A DNA stretch of 9,473 nt, taken from positions 1 through 9,473 of the forward strand of contig SXQV01000025.1 of NCBI GenBank assembly GCA_005792805.1. Reading direction: 5' to 3'. A program made the position numbers and the translations under genes. Positions 6,349 through 9,473 of this stretch are shown here, piece after piece (position 1 is the first letter of the stretch; every line of letters starts with the position of its first letter). The notes beneath the pieces are model-generated. The model searched no databases, was not told where the DNA came from, and saw only the letters and a program-made list of their open reading frames with translations. This DNA is from Methylococcaceae bacterium (GTDB lineage: Bacteria > Pseudomonadota > Gammaproteobacteria > Methylococcales > Methylococcaceae).

Positions 6349-8585
6349 GACTTCCGGCGGCGTCTTTTCTTGGGCGAGGCGGCTTTTGGTTTTTCCGGTT
6401 CGGGCGGCTTGACCAGGTCGAGATCAATCTTGCGATCATCAAGATTGACCCGCGCCACGAGAACCTTTACCTCGTCGCCCAAACGATAGGAAACCCCGGT
6501 CCTCTCACCCTTAAGGCACAGCCCGGCAGGATCGTAGTGGAAAAAGTCCTTATCCAGACTCGACACATGCACCAGTCCCTCGATGAAGATGTCCTTCAAC
6601 TCCACGAAAAAGCCGAAGGCCGTCACAGCCGAGATCACACCAGCAAACTCCTCACCCAGCTTGTCCTGCATGTATTCGCATTTCAGCCAGGCAACCACAT
6701 TGCGCGTGGCCTCATCCGCACGCCGCTCGGTGAATGAGCAGTGCTCACCCAGATGGCTCATGTCGTTGGCACCATAACGGAATGTCGCCTTCTTCTGCCC
6801 TTCAATGGCATGTCGAATCGCCCTGTGCACCAGCAAATCCGGGTAGCGGCGAATCGGAGAAGTGAAATGTGTGTACATGTCCAAAGCCAGGCCGAAATGA
6901 CCTTTCTGCTCTGGACTGTAGACTGCCTGAGACATTGATCTCAGCAGCACGGTCTGAATCAGATGCTCGTCTGGCCGGCCAGCAATTTCATCAATCAACC
7001 GGCAGTAATCTTGTGGCTCAGGCTTGTCACCCCCACCGAGGCTAAGGCCCAATCGGCCCAATAGCGTCCGCAGATCCGCCAGCTTTTCAGCTCCAGGCCC
7101 CTCATGAATACGCACCAAATGAGGCATCTTGTGACGCTCAAGGAACCGTGCGGCGGCGTTGTTGGCCGCCAGCATGCACTCCTCGATGAGTTTATGGGCG
7201 TCATTACGGACCACCGGAACGATCTTCTCGATCTTCTTGCCTTCGCCGAAAATGATTCGCGATTCCTGCGTTTCAAAATCGATCGCCGCACGCCCCTCAC
7301 GGGCGCGGCGGAATGCCTTGTAAAGCGAATGCAGTTCCTCAAGATGCGGGATCTGTTCACGCCGATTACGGCGCAGCGCCTTATCTCCCGCGAGAATACC
7401 CGCCACCTCCGTGTAGGTAAGGCGTGCATGCGAGTTCATCAACCCGGCGAAAAACCGCGACTTCTGCAACGTCCCATCCAGATCGACACTCATTTCGCAC
7501 ACCATGCAGAGCCGATCGGCATGGGGATTCAGCGAACATAAGCCATTGGATAAGACCTCAGGCAGCATCGGGATAACGCGATTGGGGAAATACACGGAGG
7601 TACCGCGCTTTTGCGCCTCATCATCCAGCGCGGTTTCGGGCCGGACGTAATAGGACACATCGGCAATCGCGACATAGAGCTTCCAACCCTTGGACGTGCG
7701 CTCGCAGTAGACTGCATCATCGAAGTCCCGGGCGTCCTCCCCGTCAATCGTCATCAAGGGCAGATGACGAATATCTTCGCGGCCATCACGGGCCTCATCG
7801 GGAATCTCCTCGCCCCAACCGGAAATCTCCCGCTGGACCGGGTCAGGCCAATCGCTGGGCAGATCGTAACTGCGGATAGCCACCTCGATCTCCATCCCAG
7901 GCGCCATGTGATCTCCCAACACATGGACAATACTGCCGATCGGATCCCGCTTCTTGCTGGGCTGCTCAATGACCGCCACCACCACAATCTGTCCCGGCTT
8001 TGCCCCCCCCAAGGACTCGCTGGGGATGAGAAAATCGTGCGTAATGTACTTGCTATCGGGCACCACGAAGTAAATCCCACGCTCCTCGTGCAAGCGACCA
8101 ACGATCTGGTGCGTCTTGCGCTCAAGAATCTGAACGACACTGCCTTCGCGTCTTCCGCGACGATCGACACCCCGGACACAGACCAGTGCCCGGTCATCAT
8201 GCATCAACGCCCGCATTTCCTTGGAAGAAAGATAAAGATCCTCCCCCCCCTCGTCAGGACGCACAAACCCGAATCCGTCCGGATGGGCGATGACCCGCCC
8301 CGCAATCAGATCTGTTTGATTGACCACACAATATCGATCACGGCGATTTCTGAGCAGCTGACCATCCCGCTCCATCGCGTTTAGGCGACGGCGTAATGAC
8401 TCCAGATCTTCCGCCTCGGTAACGGCCAGCAGCTCGGCAACTTCCTCCCCCGCCAAAGGCACACCCTGCCCTGTTAACACCTCAAGAATCAACTCCCGGC
8501 TTGGGATTGGCCGAGCGTACTTGCCTGCTTCCCTCTCGGCATAAGGGTCCTTCAATTTCTGCTTTCTGGGTGTTTTGGAAGTCAA
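6345..8585 (-). CDS. rnr: Ribonuclease R (3'-5' exoribonuclease)
   Basis: Processive RNase II-family enzyme that degrades structured RNA, including rRNA fragments and mRNA released by trans-translation. Domains in order (746-residue numbering): N-terminal helix-turn-helix (about 24-85), cold-shock domains (about 90-245), the RNB catalytic domain with the acidic site IDGEDARDFDD (280-290) and the HFTSPIRRYPDL signature, and the S1 domain (about 644-725). The basic tail is only about 21 residues (ending KKRRRRKS), against the long lysine-rich tail of E. coli RNase R. There is no in-frame ATG near the N-terminus. I chose TTG at 8583-8585 because it puts 12 residues before the conserved DPYAEREAGKYARPIPSRE. 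A TTG at 8676-8678 would add 31 residues without family resemblance, and a TTG at 8553-8555 is the short alternative. No start has a strong ribosome-binding site. Confidence 0.95.
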   Translation of the reverse strand: MTSKTPRKQKLKDPYAEREAGKYARPIPSRELILEVLTGQGVPLAGEEVAELLAVTEAEDLESLRRRLNAMERDGQLLRNRRDRYCVVNQTDLIAGRVIAHPDGFGFVRPDEGGEDLYLSSKEMRALMHDDRALVCVRGVDRRGRREGSVVQILERKTHQIVGRLHEERGIYFVVPDSKYITHDFLIPSESLGGAKPGQIVVVAVIEQPSKKRDPIGSIVHVLGDHMAPGMEIEVAIRSYDLPSDWPDPVQREISGWGEEIPDEARDGREDIRHLPLMTIDGEDARDFDDAVYCERTSKGWKLYVAIADVSYYVRPETALDDEAQKRGTSVYFPNRVIPMLPEVLSNGLCSLNPHADRLCMVCEMSVDLDGTLQKSRFFAGLMNSHARLTYTEVAGILAGDKALRRNRREQIPHLEELHSLYKAFRRAREGRAAIDFETQESRIIFGEGKKIEKIVPVVRNDAHKLIEECMLAANNAAARFLERHKMPHLVRIHEGPGAEKLADLRTLLGRLGLSLGGGDKPEPQDYCRLIDEIAGRPDEHLIQTVLLRSMSQAVYSPEQKGHFGLALDMYTHFTSPIRRYPDLLVHRAIRHAIEGQKKATFRYGANDMSHLGEHCSFTERRADEATRNVVAWLKCEYMQDKLGEEFAGVISAVTAFGFFVELKDIFIEGLVHVSSLDKDFFHYDPAGLCLKGERTGVSYRLGDEVKVLVARVNLDDRKIDLDLVKPPEPEKPKAASPKKRRRRKS

Positions 8586-8814
8586 GGTAACTTGTTCTCT
8601 TTTGAGGTAGGAAGTAGGTGCTGGGACGTTATCGATGCGGGTCTCATCGAAAAAACCGCTCAAAACCCGCCAGACCAAACCAGGTCATTGAAGCGTAATG
8701 CCGTTAATCGCAAAGGGTTTCCCGGCAGCGGGCACCCGCTTGGGTTAAAGCTTACGCAAAACCGAACGCATCACAAGCAAAGCGATGACCAGCAAAAGGT
8801 TGAATTCTGGGCTA
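8586..8814. other. Intergenic region between divergent rnr and tRNA-Leu
   Basis: No supported gene. It must hold the rnr promoter on the minus strand, but I found no convincing -35/-10 pair. It contains a compact perfect palindrome, AGCGGG-CA-CCCGCT (8727-8740), about 140 bases upstream of the chosen rnr start. This could be a hairpin or a protein-binding site. Confidence 0.5.
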
Positions 8815-8843
8815 TTGACAAGCGAATGTCGAATCTTCAGAAT
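8815..8843 (+). promoter_or_regulatory. Sigma70 promoter of tRNA-Leu
   Basis: A perfect TTGACA (8815-8820), a 17-base spacer and CAGAAT (8838-8843, four of six). They are followed by a GCGCG discriminator, as expected for stable RNA genes under stringent control. The predicted start near 8850 leaves a 5' leader of about 35 bases for RNase P to remove. Confidence 0.85.
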
Positions 8844-8884
8844 GCGCGTTCTCCTAGCCGCAGCCAGCAAAGCGGCACCTCAAT

Positions 8885-8969
8885 GCCGAGGTGGTGAAAT
8901 TGGTAGACACGCATGTTTCAGGTACATGTGAGGCGACTCGTGGAGGTTCAAGTCCTCTCCTCGGCACCA
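8885..8969 (+). tRNA. tRNA-Leu (anticodon CAG)
   Basis: A complete 85-base class II tRNA. The acceptor stem is GCCGAGG with CCTCGGC, followed by discriminator A and an encoded CCA (8967-8969). The D-loop has TTGGTAGAC, the anticodon stem is CATGT/ACATG around loop TTCAGGT (anticodon CAG at 8919-8921, reading CUG), the long variable arm lies at about 8929-8941, and the T-loop is GGTTCAAGTCC. The long variable arm and A73 are leucine identity marks. The gene is alone and points away from rnr; as I recall, Pseudomonas has a tRNA-Leu beside rnr too. Confidence 0.97.
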
Positions 8970-9214
8970 TAAGTAAGGCGTTTCCCCTTACAAACCAACC
9001 ACTTCGTTAGCCCTGCACCAGGGACAGATCAAAGACCCGATTACTTTGGTCGGTTACCTTGATCTCAAAAATCGCCTGCTGATACCACCCGAAATCACTT
9101 CGGGATCTGCCTCTTCCTGCACCGTTTTCCAAAGCGCATCCGGGATCAGCAACCCGGATTTCCCATCCTCTTTCGTCGCTCTCTTCACACCCGCAGCAAG
9201 CGGGAGGCCCAATC
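8970..9214 (+). other. Region after tRNA-Leu with two hairpins, no supported gene
   Basis: I find no gene here that I can support. Two perfect inverted repeats stand out: CCCGAA/TTCGGG (9088-9104, five-base loop) and ATCCGGG/CCCGGAT (9138-9159, eight-base loop). The second is followed by a pyrimidine-rich stretch with few T runs. A smaller one, GTAAGG/CCTTAC (8973-8991), lies directly after the tRNA but has no T-tract. Any of these could mark the end of the tRNA precursor, but none is a classical terminator. Confidence 0.4.
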
Positions 9215-9343
9215 ATGGACAAAATGGAGCCACTCTTCGGCTCACCCGAAGCCCATGCTCAAGCAATCAAGCGGCTTCGTGAATACCAAAAGATTGAAAA
9301 CCTGTCCTGTACCCGCCCGGACACCCCAGAACAAAACCCGTAG
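9215..9343 (+). CDS. Small protein of unknown function (42 residues)
   Basis: An ATG (9215-9217) opens a reading frame of 42 codons ending in TAG, with an excellent ribosome-binding site, GGGAGG (9202-9207), seven bases upstream. The product begins MDKMEPLFGSPEAHAQAIKR, continues with a charged, helix-prone segment (about 12-30) and ends in a polar, proline-containing tail with a single cysteine (C32). There is no signal peptide or membrane helix. I do not recognise it. It lies between tRNA-Leu and a further plus-strand gene and may share a transcript with either. The ribosome-binding site is the main argument that it is translated; the frame is short enough to occur by chance. Confidence 0.5.
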   Translation: MDKMEPLFGSPEAHAQAIKRLREYQKIENLSCTRPDTPEQNP

Positions 9344-9383
9344 ACATGATGGATGACCTGCCCACACTGACGAACGTGGGTTA

Positions 9384-9413
9384 TGTTGATGTGAGGAGAA
9401 CCCTTTATCAACA
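9384..9413 (+). promoter_or_regulatory. Inverted repeat / hairpin upstream of the last gene
   Basis: TGTTGAT (9384-9390) and ATCAACA (9407-9413) are a perfect seven-base inverted repeat around 16 bases. A second, inner pairing, AGG (9394-9396) with CCT (9402-9404), is possible. It ends 14 bases before the AGGAGA ribosome-binding site at 9428-9433. It could be an operator, an mRNA leader hairpin, or the end signal of the preceding small gene. Confidence 0.4.
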
Positions 9414-9439
9414 CAGAGCCACTATTCAGGAGACAGGTC

Positions 9440-9473
9440 ATGGGTCATTTTAACGACATTTATGTGGGATTGG
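9440..9473 (+). CDS. Start of a protein-coding gene, runs off the window
   Basis: The ATG at 9440-9442 has a near-ideal AGGAGA (9428-9433) six bases upstream and opens a frame reading MGHFNDIYVGL to the right edge. Only 11 codons are visible, so no family can be named. The strong ribosome-binding site and the structured leader support a real gene. Confidence 0.55.
   Translation, partial: MGHFNDIYVGL

Noticed and set aside
7611..8384. Long open frame of 257 codons on the plus strand inside rnr
   Set aside because: It is antisense to a fully conserved RNase R frame, its product has no recognisable motifs, and it has no ribosome-binding site. Similar shadow frames lie opposite tyrS, serS, mtnA and rlmB.
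8644..8688. Fourteen-codon minus-strand frame (MTWFGLAGFERFFR) in the rnr leader, as a leader peptide
   Set aside because: It has the only ATG in that area but no ribosome-binding site, no run of a regulatory amino acid, and no terminator/antiterminator pair after it.
8973..8991. GTAAGG/CCTTAC hairpin as the tRNA-Leu terminator
   Set aside because: The stem is followed by AAACCAACC on the plus strand, with no T-tract; it is only noted within the region entry.
9007..9222. Minus-strand frame of 71 codons and the opposite plus-strand frame of 78 codons after the tRNA
   Set aside because: Neither has a good start and ribosome-binding site, neither looks like a known protein, and the plus-strand one overlaps the better supported 42-codon gene in another frame.
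9346..9453. Thirty-five-codon plus-strand frame starting at ATGATGGATGAC
   Set aside because: No ribosome-binding site; it crosses the inverted repeat and the much better start at 9440 in another frame.
8885..9473. tRNA-Leu 3' end as an integration site of a genomic island
   Set aside because: I found no direct repeat of the tRNA end and no integrase in the visible 500 bases; the sequence composition does not change sharply.

Overview
The window looks like chromosomal core DNA from a gammaproteobacterium. The evidence is the ErpA type, the TyrZ-type tyrosyl-tRNA synthetase directly before an rRNA operon (as I recall from Pseudomonas), and the rnr-rlmB pair joined by an ATGA overlap. I cannot name the genus. 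Base composition is moderately GC-rich throughout. I see no insertion sequence, prophage, CRISPR array or other clear sign of transfer. Almost everything is transcribed leftwards (minus strand); only the right edge (tRNA-Leu and what follows) points right.

From the left edge: bases 1-21 are the first bases of a 16S rRNA gene on the minus strand. It is preceded by a complete rrn leader (boxB-like hairpin, boxA) and a good sigma70 promoter. Upstream of this lie tyrS (320-1525), a strong terminator, erpA (1709-2044) with its own promoter, and a serS-unknown-protein pair (2985-4259 and 2131-2988) that share an ATGA overlap. Then come a weak terminator, mtnA (4317-5351, GTG start), and the rnr-rlmB operon (6345-8585 and 5569-6348). 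The right edge holds a tRNA-Leu(CAG) gene on the plus strand with its own promoter, head-to-head with rnr. It is followed by a short plus-strand gene of unknown function (42 codons, good ribosome-binding site) and the first codons of another gene that runs off the window.

The theme is translation: rRNA, two aminoacyl-tRNA synthetases, a tRNA, a 23S rRNA ribose methylase and RNase R. ErpA (Fe-S delivery) and MtnA (methionine salvage) are the housekeeping additions. I found no convincing undescribed large system. The items most worth a second look are the unknown protein coupled to serS, a Fur-box-like sequence on the erpA -10 region, the missing ATG start of RNase R together with its short basic tail, and the small gene and hairpin at the right edge.
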